A stretch of DNA of 64,000 nucleotides from Alteromonadaceae bacterium (GCA_013216015.1 JABSOI010000025.1:1-64000); one strand, 5' to 3'. Positions 9,844 through 19,627 are shown, numbered from the stretch's first letter. The notes: generated by a model not told the origin, from the sequence alone. Translations and numbers: made by a program.

Positions 9844-10305
9844 TTATTTAACCATTTGTACTGATATCCACTGAGCAACCAGTGCGGGTTTCTCACAATT
9901 TTCTATTTCAATGGTCACTTCGGTATTTATTCGGTATTGGTTAGGTTTTGTTTCTACTATGCTTAGTGTTTTAGCATGAGCTCTGATACGGCTATTCACT
10001 TTAACTGGCTGTAAAAATCTGACTTTGTCAAAGCCTGCATTCAGACCCATATAGAATCCTTCAATGATCAAACTGTAGCTTTCTGCAAAGTGAGATAACA
10101 TAGACAAAGATAAAAAACCATGAGCAATGGTAGAACCAAAAGGGGTTTTCCCTGCGGCTTCTTCATCAACATGAATAAACTGATGGTCAAGGGTACAATC
10201 AGCAAACTGGTCAATTTGCGCTTGAGTCACTTGATGCCATGATGTTGGCTCTGCCTGGTGATCAATATATTTTGCTAGCTCATCTTTTTTTATTGTTATT
10301 GTCAT
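9844..10305 (-). CDS. MaoC-like (R)-specific enoyl-CoA hydratase
   Basis: 153 residues forming a single hot-dog fold. The hydratase motif is complete: Asp40 and His45 (DHQFIH, spaced as D-x4-H) and the conserved FGSTIAHGFLSLSML stretch. Such enzymes hydrate trans-2-enoyl-CoA to (3R)-hydroxyacyl-CoA. The product matches the neighbouring SDR, 60 bases downstream in the train. The acyl-CoA dehydrogenase that would form the enoyl-CoA is encoded just upstream. Confidence 0.9.
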   Translation of the reverse strand: MTITIKKDELAKYIDHQAEPTSWHQVTQAQIDQFADCTLDHQFIHVDEEAAGKTPFGSTIAHGFLSLSMLSHFAESYSLIIEGFYMGLNAGFDKVRFLQPVKVNSRIRAHAKTLSIVETKPNQYRINTEVTIEIENCEKPALVAQWISVQMVK

Positions 10306-10407
10306 AATCGCTCTCTTTTAAATATTTATCGGACTTACCGTTTATTTCTATTGAGCTAAGTCAATGTTCCTTGCAAAAATTTCTCAATTCAATTAAATCT
10401 ATGTCCA

Positions 10408-12213
10408 CTAAAACCAGTGTTCTTCCATGTCAAAGCTACTGCTGTCCAAATTAACCAATAATGTCGACCATGCATAAATTTGTGGTAATTCAAAACGGTA
10501 AAAGTACTTGAGTGTCTGTACTTTCCCTCGGTAAAAAGCTTCATCTTCACTGTGGGGTTGATCAAGTAAACCCCGGATTGCAACAATGCCTTGTTTTAAC
10601 CATAACCATGCAATGACCACATGACCAAAGAGCTCCAGATATTTCACTGAATTGGCTAACACTAAATCAATATTTTGTGTTTTCATCGCCGTTAATAATG
10701 CATTGGTGGTTTGCTTGAGTGTTTCAACTGCATCATTAAGCTCGTTTGCGTAACCGTGAAGTTGCTCAAATTCATTGGCGATTGCCATTGTCTTTTTAAT
10801 TTCAGCTAACGTGGCTAAATAACCGGCAAGATTATTCATCGGTACTTTACGCGCTAGCAAGTCTAACGATTGAATAGCGGTAGTGCCTTCATGAATTGAG
10901 TTAAGGCGGTTATCACGATAAAACAACTCTACCGGATGTTCATTGATGTAACCATGACCGCCAAGCACTTGAATAGCCAAATCATTGGCTTCAGGTCCAT
11001 ATTCCGATGGCCATGTTTTAATAACCGGAGTCAAAAAATCTAATAATAAATGGGCATAACTACGTTCATCTTCAGTAGCTGCAGTATGCGAATCATCTGA
11101 AAGCTGTGTTCCGTATAATACCAGGGCAAGTGAGCCTTCTGCATACGCTTTTTGTGCTAATAACATCCGTCGCACATCGGCATGTTCTATAATATTAACC
11201 ATAGGGGAAAGCGGGTCTTTTGATGAGGGTAAACGACCTTGCGACCGGTTTTTAGCGTAATCCAGAGAATATTGAAACCCAGCCAAAGCAAGTGCTGCAG
11301 CACCACTTCCCACCATAATCCGTGCTTCATTCATCATATGAAACATGTATTGCAGGCCACGGTTTTCTTCACCGACTAAATAGCCGATGGACCCGTTTTT
11401 CTCTCCAAAACTTAATGCGGTTGAAGTTTGGGAACTACCACCCATTTTGTGAAACAACCCAGCTAATGCAACTTCGTTTTCTTCGCCAATGACGCCGTTG
11501 TCATCAACCAGATATTTAGGTACAACAAATAATGATATACCTTTAACTCCTATAGGGGCACCAGCTATGCGTGCCAAGACTAAGTGAACGATGTTTTCAG
11601 ATAAGTTATGATCACCTCCTGAGATAAAGATTTTGCTGCCTGTAATGCGATAGTTGCCATTTTCATCACGAGTCGCACGGGTAATTAAATCGCCTAACGA
11701 TGACCCACAACCGGGTTCACTCATTGCCATAGTTCCACTGTAACAGCCACTACGCAAAGGTTTCACCCATTTTTCGATGAGTTCTTTATTTCCATGAGCT
11801 TGCAACAAATTAGCATTCGCATTTGTTAATAAGCTATAACCGATACTGTTACCACCGGCTATCCATAAATATGCACTGGCGATGCTGGCCACTATGGGCG
11901 GTAATTGCATGCCGTCATATTCATAATCGGCGGTCGCTGAAGTGAGCCCTGATCCGCGCAGCACTTCTAATGCCGGCTTTAATTCAGGGATCAAACTGAT
12001 GGTTTTACCGTCAAATGTCGGTTGATGCTTGTCTAGCTTTTGACGAATAGGCAAAAACTCTTTTTCAGCAATACGTTTAGCGGTCTTTAAAACATCGTTA
12101 AAGGTTTGCCGATCATGATCTTGATAGCGTTCTCGTTGACATAAGCTATCAGTATTGAATAACTCATAGAGCATAAATTCAACATCCCGATCATTTAACA
12201 TTGCAGCAGCCAT
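10408..12213 (-). CDS. Large acyl-CoA dehydrogenase (FadE5-like, about 600 aa)
   Basis: 601 residues, longer than classical 380-aa members and typical of the bacterial large ACAD group with a C-terminal extension. FAD-binding signatures are TMAMSEPGCGSSLGD (161-175) and KIFISGGDH. The active-site glutamate is Glu442 in IHEGTTAIQSLD. It would make the 2,3 double bond of the CoA-activated substrate and pass electrons to ETF; ETF and ETF-QO genes lie elsewhere in this window (48436-52186). The gap to the OYE gene upstream (12214-12337) holds two hairpins, so part of the transcript may stop or be processed there. Confidence 0.9.
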   Translation of the reverse strand: MAAAMLNDRDVEFMLYELFNTDSLCQRERYQDHDRQTFNDVLKTAKRIAEKEFLPIRQKLDKHQPTFDGKTISLIPELKPALEVLRGSGLTSATADYEYDGMQLPPIVASIASAYLWIAGGNSIGYSLLTNANANLLQAHGNKELIEKWVKPLRSGCYSGTMAMSEPGCGSSLGDLITRATRDENGNYRITGSKIFISGGDHNLSENIVHLVLARIAGAPIGVKGISLFVVPKYLVDDNGVIGEENEVALAGLFHKMGGSSQTSTALSFGEKNGSIGYLVGEENRGLQYMFHMMNEARIMVGSGAAALALAGFQYSLDYAKNRSQGRLPSSKDPLSPMVNIIEHADVRRMLLAQKAYAEGSLALVLYGTQLSDDSHTAATEDERSYAHLLLDFLTPVIKTWPSEYGPEANDLAIQVLGGHGYINEHPVELFYRDNRLNSIHEGTTAIQSLDLLARKVPMNNLAGYLATLAEIKKTMAIANEFEQLHGYANELNDAVETLKQTTNALLTAMKTQNIDLVLANSVKYLELFGHVVIAWLWLKQGIVAIRGLLDQPHSEDEAFYRGKVQTLKYFYRFELPQIYAWSTLLVNLDSSSFDMEEHWF

Positions 12214-12249
12214 AGTTTCCTCATCTTAAAATTTATTGTCTAAAGTCGA

Positions 12250-12305
12250 AAAAACTGGATCAGGGACATATCCAGTTGTCTATACCCAAACTACTTGGGT
12301 ATATC
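12250..12305. repeat. Two hairpins between the OYE and acyl-CoA dehydrogenase genes
   Basis: ACTGGAT (12254-12260) pairs with ATCCAGT (12270-12276). ATACCCAA (12282-12289) pairs with TTGGGTAT (12295-12302). The second palindrome recurs at 60946-60964 before pstC, and half of it near 43785, so it is a dispersed repeat. They may act as an RNA processing or attenuation point inside the train; that is an inference. Confidence 0.65.
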
Positions 12306-12337
12306 TTGTAGCGTCCATCTTGTGTAATTGAATCGTG

Positions 12338-13453
12338 CTAACTTAAGGTCTTGAGTGCATCTTTATTAAAAGGTGCTATTTCATCTTCTTTTTTATCCCG
12401 TATTTTATTTACCCATTGAGGGTCTACTAATAACGCACGGCCTATTGCCACTAAATCGAATTCGTCATTATTTAAACGATCGATCAGTCCATCAATACTG
12501 GTTGGATTTGAAGTCCCTTTTAAATCGGCATTACCTTCACCAATAAAGTCGCCATCTAAACCGACACTACCAACAGTGATCACAGGTTTATTGGTCAATT
12601 TTTTTGTCCAACCCGCAAGATTAAGATCTGAACCTTCAAATTCCGGCAACCAGAAGCGACGTGTACTGGCGTGAAAAATATCAACACCGGCATGGCTTAA
12701 TAAATTTAAGAATAACTCTAGCTCTTCAGGCGTTTGAGCCAGTTTAGCTTGATAATCTTGTTGTTTCCATTGAGAAAATCTAAAGACAATCGGAAAGTCT
12801 TCACCAACAGCTTCTCGTATTGCTTCTACAATTTCCACAGCAAAACGCGTACGATTTTCGATAGAGCCACCATAGCCATCGGTTCTTTGGTTAGTTCCCT
12901 GCCAAAAAAATTGATCGACCAGATAACCATGAGCGCCATGGACTTCAACACCGTCAAAACCAATAGTTTTAGCATCTAACGCAGCTTGAGCAAAAGAAGC
13001 AACCACTTCATTGATATCGTCCTGGGTCATGGCGACGCCATTTTCTGCACCCGGTTTATATAATCCTGACGGACTATACGCTGGAACAGATTTATCAGGG
13101 CCAATACCTTCTTTTCTTACAGATCCTACATGCCAGAGTTGCGGGATAATTTTCCCGCCTGCCGCATGGACTTCTTCAACAACATGCTTCCACCCCGCCA
13201 ATGCCTTTTCACCATAAATGGCAGGCACACGTTCATAACCATTTGCCGCCTTATGTGAGATAAAGGTACCTTCGGTAATAATTAAGCCAACATTGCCTTC
13301 GGCTCTACGACGGTAATACTTGGCAACATCAGTGGTTGGAATATAATCAGGTGAAAAAGTGCGGGTCATGGGTGCCATGACTGTACGGTTTTTTAACGTT
13401 AAACCTTTGGCTGAAAATGACTCAAATAAACTATCTGAATTGTTGATACTCAT
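12338..13453 (-). CDS. Old-yellow-enzyme family NADH:flavin oxidoreductase
   Basis: 371 residues with a single FMN-binding TIM barrel, like 12-oxophytodienoate reductase and NemA. The substrate-anion-binding pair is His172/His175 in VHGAHGYLVDQFF, with Tyr177 as the proton donor, and NQRTDGYGGSIENRTRF follows. VAIGRALLVDPQW near the C-terminus is the FMN phosphate site. Members reduce the C=C bond of alpha,beta-unsaturated carbonyls. It is the first gene of the catabolic train and lies 192 bases downstream of the shared palindrome, so it likely opens the operon. Confidence 0.9.
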   Translation of the reverse strand: MSINNSDSLFESFSAKGLTLKNRTVMAPMTRTFSPDYIPTTDVAKYYRRRAEGNVGLIITEGTFISHKAANGYERVPAIYGEKALAGWKHVVEEVHAAGGKIIPQLWHVGSVRKEGIGPDKSVPAYSPSGLYKPGAENGVAMTQDDINEVVASFAQAALDAKTIGFDGVEVHGAHGYLVDQFFWQGTNQRTDGYGGSIENRTRFAVEIVEAIREAVGEDFPIVFRFSQWKQQDYQAKLAQTPEELELFLNLLSHAGVDIFHASTRRFWLPEFEGSDLNLAGWTKKLTNKPVITVGSVGLDGDFIGEGNADLKGTSNPTSIDGLIDRLNNDEFDLVAIGRALLVDPQWVNKIRDKKEDEIAPFNKDALKTLS

Positions 13454-13616
13454 ACTCTATTCCTAACTTTTAATACTTTATGCTCAAACTACTTAAAAAT
13501 GCAGCCAGGGCATATAACAACGGGGGCATTATTTCAGATAAAAACTCTATTGTTTTTATCACCTTATACTTTATACGTTACGACTCTTCAACACGCTATA
13601 TTTACGCGATTCAATC

Positions 13617-13676
13617 ATGCTAAGTGTAACCATCAAATTAATCAAATGAATAGTTCTAATAACAAACTATTCATTT
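13617..13676 (-). promoter_or_regulatory. Palindromic operator and promoter of the catabolic operon (copy 1)
   Basis: AAATGAATAGTT (13644-13655) and AACTATTCATTT (13665-13676) form a perfect 12-bp-arm inverted repeat around a 9-bp spacer. On the minus strand it runs directly into a -35-like TTGATT (13645-13640), a 17-bp spacer and a -10-like TAGCAT (13622-13617). The same palindrome and -10 element occur upstream of both receptor genes, although the surrounding sequence differs much more here. Placement just upstream of -35 fits an activator site. A LysR-type protein encoded at 20031 is the obvious candidate; that link is inferred. Confidence 0.75.
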
Positions 13677-13877
13677 TAAGAATAAACATAATGGCTTTTA
13701 TTGATGGCTAATATTGATGACTAATACTGATTTATTTTTTAATAAATATGAATAAGCTGGTTACAGTAATAAGTGTAGGTAAATTAACTTAAGAGATGAT
13801 GGAAATAAGTGCAATGGAATATTGCAAGATAATTACCGTTGACGACAATGATCATCTTGCTTTAACCGGGGAGTTTC

Positions 13878-13910
13878 AAAAGCTACAGTGACCGTATCTG
13901 TCACTGTAGC
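13878..13910 (-). terminator. Intrinsic terminator after TonB receptor 1
   Basis: On the minus strand GCTACAGTGAC, a 7-base loop and GTCACTGTAGC form an 11-bp stem followed by TTTTG. It lies 17 bases past the receptor stop. An almost identical hairpin follows receptor 2, as part of the duplicated unit. Confidence 0.88.
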
Positions 13911-13926
13911 CTAAGCTTGTTACTAG

Positions 13927-16389
13927 TTAAAAGTCATATGAAATAGTTGCTCCGTAAGTACGCGGTTGGTTTGGATAAGCATTGAAGCTTCCACCCTGAA
14001 TAGGTACCGGGAAAGCTGAAAGATAATATTCATCATTATTTAGATTACGTACCCAAAGCTGAAGATTAACCCCGTTTTCGAAGGTAAGACCGGCACTGGC
14101 ATTAAATGTACTTACTTCGCGGGTTAAAGATTCGGGTACATTTTCGACGAGTCGGACCTCACTTTCAAAAAGGTAATCTGTACGAACATAACCGTAAATA
14201 CCGTTATTTAATTCGAAATTGTAAGTAACCCCTGCAGTAATACTGCGCTCATGAATACCAGCAGGTTTCTTACCGGATAAATCTACCGGACCTTCTACAC
14301 CAGACGCTCCTATAAAAGAATCATAGACAGGATCAAGGAAGATACCCGCTAAAGTAAAGGTCCATTCATCTGTCGGCATGTAGGCAGAATCGAACTCAAT
14401 ACCTTTAGTGCTTTGTTGGCCTGCATTAGCCAGAACAAAACCAGAACCAATAAATGTGGAAGATTGGAAACCTTCTATCGTCTGGTCAAATATTGTGACA
14501 TTGAACGCTCCTTTTTTATACCGTGCTTTCATACCAAGTTCATATACAGTAGCCTCTTCAGGGGAGGCGAAACGCCCGCCGTAACCTTGATTTGCTTGTG
14601 TTAAACCCGCATTGACCAATGCTGTTTGATCAGCCGCGAACGGATACGTATAACGAGATAAGTTCCACGATGATGCTTTGAATCCGGTGGCTGCTGTGGC
14701 AAAGACATTAATATTTTCATTTAACTCATACGCCAGACGCACCGACCAGGTCATTTTGCTGTCTGAGGTTTTGCCGTCTTCCACTGAGTTAGGCAACTCA
14801 AGCAGTGGGGGCAAAAACTGCAAACTTTTTAAAATAGGAATAGCTGGCACAAGAGCTTCTACGTTTGGAAGAGGAACACCATAAAGAGTTAAATCGTTGT
14901 CCAGATCAATAGAAGACAACACATCTTCATTAGCCTGTTGGATGCTGACATCCTTTTCATCCTTGGTATAGCTCACACCAAGGGTAGCAGTAAACTTGTC
15001 GGAAATATGATAATCAAAATTAGCAAAAAACGAATAAGCATCGTTCTCCTGCATAAAATCAGTCTTTATAGCGGCATTTTCTGATAAAAACGAACCCGGA
15101 GCCATGCCATAAGCGTCCTCAACACCACCTAACAAACCAGGAGCACCGCCTGCTGCCATTAATACATCGAAAAAATTCCTAATATCATTCCCAAAGAATA
15201 AGGTATCAGTTGTGTCCACTTCTTCTTGAAAGAAAAAAGCGCCAATCATCCAATCAAGCTTACGTGTGCCGGTAGAAGTCAGACGAAACTCTTGCGTAAA
15301 AGTATCAATTTTTATTTCACCCGTTTCTCTTATAATGTCCAGAGATGTGTAATCAACATCGTGTGTCCAGGTGGAATCGTTGTTACGTAAAGCGGTAATT
15401 GAGGTAAACGCATAACTGTCAAAATCAATATCAACCTGCAAAGATATACCGCCATCAATTACCGTGCTGATTGGATCCTCATTAAGGGCTGATTGAAAAG
15501 AAAACGAACCAGAACCATCATTGACAATACCACCTAAGGCTTGAACAGCCGCAGTTGTAGGGCCATTGATAACGTCGTTGACAGTACAACAGGCTTCATC
15601 AATCTTACTGTGGTCGGCAATAAAACGTACAGTTACATCTTCGTTAGGCTCATACAGCGCCTGTCCGCGAATATTCCACCGATCACGATCATTCAATTTA
15701 CCCAGTCCTACAACACTGTCGGTATATCCATCACGGGAGTTATATCCTCCGGATAAGCTAACAGCCAAAGTATCACTTATGCCATTGGTAATATAACCTT
15801 TTACCAATCGTTGATTGTAATTACCAAAACCCGTTTCAACTCTACCTTCTAAATCATGAGAAGGGGCCTGGGTGCGAACGCTGATCACACCAGCAGAAGC
15901 ATTCTTACCAAATAATGTACTTTGCGGACCATTCAACACTTCTATTTGTTGAAGTCTTGGCAAATCGCCAATTTGCGCTGCCGCACGAGAACGGTAAACG
16001 CCGTCAATAAACACACCAACAGAAGGTTCAATACCTGTATTATTGATGCCGTTACCAAATCCGCGAATAGCAAAGTTAGTGTTGGTGGAACGTTGTAATG
16101 GTGTAACACGTAATGAGGGAACAAGAGCCTGTAAATCACCAATTTCCAAAACTTTGGTTTGTTCAATGGCTTCGCCGCCAATTACGGTGATCGCAATAGG
16201 TGATTCCTGTAGACCTTTAAGACGCTTGGAAGCTTGCACAATTATTCGCTCAATTCCATCGTCATCGGTTTGCGCAGCAGTATTATTTTCCTGGGCCTGG
16301 GCTTGGAACGCAGTAGATCCAAGTGCTCCCACTACAGCCAAAGTCAGTAAAGAATGCCTAAAAAGTTGAGTTTTATTATTATTGTTCAT
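13927..16389 (-). CDS. TonB-dependent outer-membrane receptor 1 of a tandem pair
   Basis: 820 residues from the ATG at 16389, which has a good AGGGAA ribosome-binding site; a longer frame to 16410 is less likely. A signal peptide ends near AFQAQA. A TonB-box-like segment (IERIIVQASKR) follows, then the plug domain (ESPIAITVI, PSVGVFIDGVYRSR, LPRLQQIEVLNGPQSTLFG) and a 22-strand barrel ending in the terminal aromatic residue (ISYDF). It should import a large or hydrophobic ligand with TonB-ExbBD energy. It is about 90% identical to receptor 2 by eye, with differences clustered in stretches such as 410-440 and 520-540 that are likely surface loops. Its own operator/promoter and terminator make it a separate transcription unit in the proposed regulon. 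Confidence 0.92.
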   Translation of the reverse strand: MNNNNKTQLFRHSLLTLAVVGALGSTAFQAQAQENNTAAQTDDDGIERIIVQASKRLKGLQESPIAITVIGGEAIEQTKVLEIGDLQALVPSLRVTPLQRSTNTNFAIRGFGNGINNTGIEPSVGVFIDGVYRSRAAAQIGDLPRLQQIEVLNGPQSTLFGKNASAGVISVRTQAPSHDLEGRVETGFGNYNQRLVKGYITNGISDTLAVSLSGGYNSRDGYTDSVVGLGKLNDRDRWNIRGQALYEPNEDVTVRFIADHSKIDEACCTVNDVINGPTTAAVQALGGIVNDGSGSFSFQSALNEDPISTVIDGGISLQVDIDFDSYAFTSITALRNNDSTWTHDVDYTSLDIIRETGEIKIDTFTQEFRLTSTGTRKLDWMIGAFFFQEEVDTTDTLFFGNDIRNFFDVLMAAGGAPGLLGGVEDAYGMAPGSFLSENAAIKTDFMQENDAYSFFANFDYHISDKFTATLGVSYTKDEKDVSIQQANEDVLSSIDLDNDLTLYGVPLPNVEALVPAIPILKSLQFLPPLLELPNSVEDGKTSDSKMTWSVRLAYELNENINVFATAATGFKASSWNLSRYTYPFAADQTALVNAGLTQANQGYGGRFASPEEATVYELGMKARYKKGAFNVTIFDQTIEGFQSSTFIGSGFVLANAGQQSTKGIEFDSAYMPTDEWTFTLAGIFLDPVYDSFIGASGVEGPVDLSGKKPAGIHERSITAGVTYNFELNNGIYGYVRTDYLFESEVRLVENVPESLTREVSTFNASAGLTFENGVNLQLWVRNLNNDEYYLSAFPVPIQGGSFNAYPNQPRTYGATISYDF

Positions 16390-16429
16390 AATTTTCCCTG
16401 TTAGTAGCAAATGTATACTAATTTCACGA

Positions 16430-16464
16430 GTTGCTTTAGTTGCTTTAGTTGCTTTAGTTGCTTA
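16430..16464. repeat. 9-bp tandem repeat in the receptor 1 leader
   Basis: Nearly four copies of GTTGCTTTA (16430-16464) sit about 40 bases upstream of the receptor 1 ATG. The paralogous leader of receptor 2 has only a degenerate single unit there, so the expansion came after the duplication. Confidence 0.9.
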
Positions 16465-16658
16465 TTGTTTTTATCAGATCATTGGTGTTAGTCGGCTTGT
16501 CAAACGAAGTTCGTCAATAAAGAAAAAGATAAATAGCTGCGGTATAATTAAGCATCACGTAGAACAACGGACATTGAACTAAATTAAAAACCATTTGCTC
16601 TTTATCTTATATTTCAATCGCTTTTATCACTTATAGCTCTTTTATTGAGCTATTCACT

Positions 16659-16716
16659 ATGCTAGATGTAAGCTTAAAATTAAACCAATGAATAGTTTTA
16701 ATAACCACTATTCATT
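16659..16716 (-). promoter_or_regulatory. Palindromic operator and promoter of receptor 1 (copy 2)
   Basis: AATGAATAGT (16687-16696) and ACTATTCATT (16707-16716) form a 10-bp-arm inverted repeat. Overlapping it on the minus strand are a -35-like TTGGTT (16688-16683), an 18-bp spacer and a -10-like TAGCAT (16664-16659). The transcript would have a long leader of about 260 bases before the receptor ATG. The arms and -10 match copy 1 at 13617-13676. Confidence 0.72.
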
Positions 16717-16744
16717 CTAAGAATAAACATGAGGCTAATATTGA

Positions 16745-16920
16745 TGGCTACGTAATAATTAAGTGTGGCTATTATAGTTGTCAGGATGGGTTAGCCAACG
16801 GCGTAACCCATCACTTTTGGTGACCACTTAACCATTAACCACTTGATAAATTTATGTTTTGATGGGTTACGCCTGCGGCTAACCCATCCTACGCGGTAAA
16901 ATTTCAATTTTAAAATAGTT
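16745..16920. repeat. REP-pair element between the receptor genes
   Basis: Two inverted units, 16785-16812 (GATGGGTTAGCC..GGCGTAACCCATC) and 16861-16888 (the reverse form), lie about 50 bases apart with shared flanks (AAGTGTGGCTATTATAGTTG on the left, CCTACGCGGTAAAATTT on the right). A second full copy with terminal inverted repeats is at about 39649-39904. It entered the tandem receptor duplication between the two units. Confidence 0.82.
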
Positions 16921-17109
16921 GATATTGATGGCTATTGTTGATTGATTTTTAAACAAATATGAATAAGCTGGCTGTAGTAATAAGTGCAGGTAAGGAATAT
17001 AGACATTAGAGGTGATGGAAATAAGGGATGCAGGAAATAAGTGCAGTAGAATATTGCAAGACAATTACCGTTGACACCAATAATCGGCTTGCTTTAACTG
17101 GGGAGTTTC

Positions 17110-17142
17110 AAAAGCTACAGTGACCGTATCTGCCACTGTAGC
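17110..17142 (-). terminator. Intrinsic terminator after TonB receptor 2
   Basis: On the minus strand GCTACAGTGGC and GTCACTGTAGC form a stem followed by TTTTG, 17 bases beyond the receptor stop. It is the paralogue of the hairpin at 13878-13910, with one stem change that weakens pairing. Confidence 0.82.
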
Positions 17143-17158
17143 TCAGAAGCTTTACTAG

Positions 17159-19627
17159 TTAAAAATCATACGAAATAGTTGCTCCATAAGTCCGCGGCTG
17201 ATTTGGATAAGCATTGAAGCTTCCACCCTGAATCGGTACCGGGAATGCTGAGAGGTAATATTCATCATTATTTAAATTACGTACCCAAAGCTGAAGATTA
17301 ACCCCGTTTTCGAAGGTCAAACCGGCGCTGGCATTAAATGTACTTACTTCGCGGGTTAAAGATTCTGGTACATTTCCTACAAGATGGACTTCACTTTCGT
17401 AAAGGTAATCTGTACGGACATAACCGTAGATACCGTTATTTAATTCGAAATTGTAAGTGACCCCTGCGGTAATACTCTGTTCATGAATACCAGCAGGTTT
17501 CGTACCGGATAAATCTACCGGACCTTCTACACCAGACGCTCCTACAAAAGAATCATAGACAGGATCAAGGAAGATGCCCGCTAAAGTAAAGGTCCATTCA
17601 TCTGTCGGCATGAAGGAAGAATCAAACTCGATACCTTTAGTACTTTGTTGGCCTGCATTAGCCAGAACATAACCTGTACCAACAAATGTGGAAGATTGGA
17701 AACCATCTATTGTCTGGTCAAATATTGTGACATTGAACGCACCTTTTTTATACCGTGCTTTCATGCCAACTTCATATACAGTGGCCTCTTCTGGAGAGGC
17801 AAAACGTCCACCGTAGGTTTGGTTTGCTTGAGTTAAACCCGCATTGACCAATGCTGTCTGGTCAGCCGCGAACGGACGAGTATCACGTGATAAGTTCCAA
17901 GATGATGCTTTAAACCCGGTAGCTGCTGTAGCAAAGACATTAATGTTGTCATTTAACTCATACGCCAGACGCACCGACCAGGTCATTTTGCTGTCTGAGG
18001 TTTTACCATCTTCCACTGAGTTAGGAAATTCAAGCATTGGATGCATAAACTGCATACTTTTTAAAATAGGAATAGCTGGCGCAAGAGCCTCAACGTATGG
18101 AAGAGGAACACCATAAAGAGTTAAATCGTTATCCAGGTCAATGGCAGAAAACACATCGCCATTGGCCTGTTGCACGCTGACATCTTTTTCATCCTTGGTA
18201 TAGCTCAGACCTAGGGTAGCGGTAAAATCGTCGGTAAGATGATAATCAAAGTTCGCAAATAACGAATAGGCATCATTATCCTGCATAAAGTCGGTCTTTA
18301 CAGGGTGAGTTCCAGATAAAAACGAACCTGGGGCAATACCATAAACGCCCTCAACGCCAGCTAAAAGACCAGGAGCACCGCCTGCAGCTGCTAATACATC
18401 GAAGAAACCCCTCATTGCACTCCCAAAGAATAAGGTGTCTGTGGCGTCCACTTTTTCTTGAAAGATAAAAGCGCCAAGCATCCAATCCAGCTTGCGTGTA
18501 CCGGTAGAAGTCAGACGAAACTCTTGCGTAAACGTATCAATCTTTATGTCACCCGTTTCCCGGATAATGTCCAGAGATGTGTAGTCAACATCGTGTGTCC
18601 AGGTGGAATCGTTGTTACGTAAAGCGGTAATTGAGGTAAACGCATAACTATCAAAATCAATGTCAACCTGCAAAGATATACCGCCATCATCTACCGTACT
18701 GATTGGGTCCTCATTAAGGGCTGATTGATAAGCAAACGAGTTAGACCCGTCATTGACAGTGCCACCTAAGGCTTGAGCCGCTGCAGTCGTCGGGCCATTG
18801 ATAACGTCGTTAACAGTACAGCAAGATTCATCAATCTTACTGTGGTCGGCAATGAAACGTACAGTTACATCTTCGTTAGGCTCATAAAGGGCCTGTCCGC
18901 GAATATTCCACCGATCGCGATCATTCAATTTACCCAGCCCAACAACACTGTCGGTATATCCATCACGGGAGTTATATCCTCCGGATAAGCTAAAAGCTAA
19001 AGTATCACTTATGCCATTGGTAATATATCCTTTTACATTTCGCTGATTGTAATTACCAAAACCCGTTTCTATTTTACCTTCTAAATCATGAGACGGGGCA
19101 AGCGTGCGAACGCTGATCACGCCGGCAGAAGCATTCTTACCAAATAATGTACTTTGCGGACCGTTCAGCACTTCTATTTGTTGAAGTCTTGGCAAATCGC
19201 CAATTTGCGCTGCCGCACGAGAACGGTAAACGCCGTCAATAAACACACCAACAGAAGGTTCAATACCCGTATTATTGGTGCCGTTACCAAATCCGCGAAT
19301 AGCAAAGTTTGTGTTAGTGGAACGTTGTAATGGTGTAACACGTAACGAGGGAACAAGAGCCTGTAAATCGTTGATATCCATTATTTTAGTTTGTTCAAGG
19401 GCTTCACCACTGACCACTGTGATCGCAATAGGTGATTCCTGTAGACCTTTAAGACGCTTGGAAGCTTGCACAATTATTCGTTCAATTCCATCGTCATTGG
19501 TTTGCGCAGCGGTATTATTTTCCTGAGCCTGGGCTTGGAACGCAGTAGAGCCAAGTGCTCCCACTACAGCCAAAGTCAGTAAAGAATGCTTAAAAAGTTG
19601 AGTTTTATTATTATTGTTATTGTTCAT
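17159..19627 (-). CDS. TonB-dependent outer-membrane receptor 2 of a tandem pair
   Basis: 822 residues from an ATG at 19627 with an AGGGAAAAAT ribosome-binding site. The layout is the same as receptor 1: signal peptide to about AFQAQA, TonB-box region IERIIVQASKR, plug with VLNGPQSTLFGKNASAG, and a barrel ending ISYDF. About 90% identity with receptor 1 continues into roughly 340 bases upstream and 190 bases downstream, so a whole transcription unit of about 3 kb was duplicated. Substitutions concentrate around GSAMRGFFDVLAAAGG and KSMQFMHPMLEFP, plausible extracellular loops, pointing to changed ligand range rather than simple dosage. Neighbour of the divergent lysR. Confidence 0.92.
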   Translation of the reverse strand: MNNNNNNKTQLFKHSLLTLAVVGALGSTAFQAQAQENNTAAQTNDDGIERIIVQASKRLKGLQESPIAITVVSGEALEQTKIMDINDLQALVPSLRVTPLQRSTNTNFAIRGFGNGTNNTGIEPSVGVFIDGVYRSRAAAQIGDLPRLQQIEVLNGPQSTLFGKNASAGVISVRTLAPSHDLEGKIETGFGNYNQRNVKGYITNGISDTLAFSLSGGYNSRDGYTDSVVGLGKLNDRDRWNIRGQALYEPNEDVTVRFIADHSKIDESCCTVNDVINGPTTAAAQALGGTVNDGSNSFAYQSALNEDPISTVDDGGISLQVDIDFDSYAFTSITALRNNDSTWTHDVDYTSLDIIRETGDIKIDTFTQEFRLTSTGTRKLDWMLGAFIFQEKVDATDTLFFGSAMRGFFDVLAAAGGAPGLLAGVEGVYGIAPGSFLSGTHPVKTDFMQDNDAYSLFANFDYHLTDDFTATLGLSYTKDEKDVSVQQANGDVFSAIDLDNDLTLYGVPLPYVEALAPAIPILKSMQFMHPMLEFPNSVEDGKTSDSKMTWSVRLAYELNDNINVFATAATGFKASSWNLSRDTRPFAADQTALVNAGLTQANQTYGGRFASPEEATVYEVGMKARYKKGAFNVTIFDQTIDGFQSSTFVGTGYVLANAGQQSTKGIEFDSSFMPTDEWTFTLAGIFLDPVYDSFVGASGVEGPVDLSGTKPAGIHEQSITAGVTYNFELNNGIYGYVRTDYLYESEVHLVGNVPESLTREVSTFNASAGLTFENGVNLQLWVRNLNNDEYYLSAFPVPIQGGSFNAYPNQPRTYGATISYDF

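Noticed and set aside
560-13453. Naming the cluster a steroid-degradation locus because of DUF1295 and the 17beta-HSD4-like SDR
   Set aside because: No KstD, KshAB, HsaC or similar ring-opening genes are present; the SDR and MaoC resemble general (R)-beta-oxidation enzymes, so a sterol substrate is not supported.
15541-16582. Plus-strand frames opposite the TonB receptor genes
   Set aside because: They are antisense shadows; the paralogous frames appear opposite receptor 2 at matching positions.
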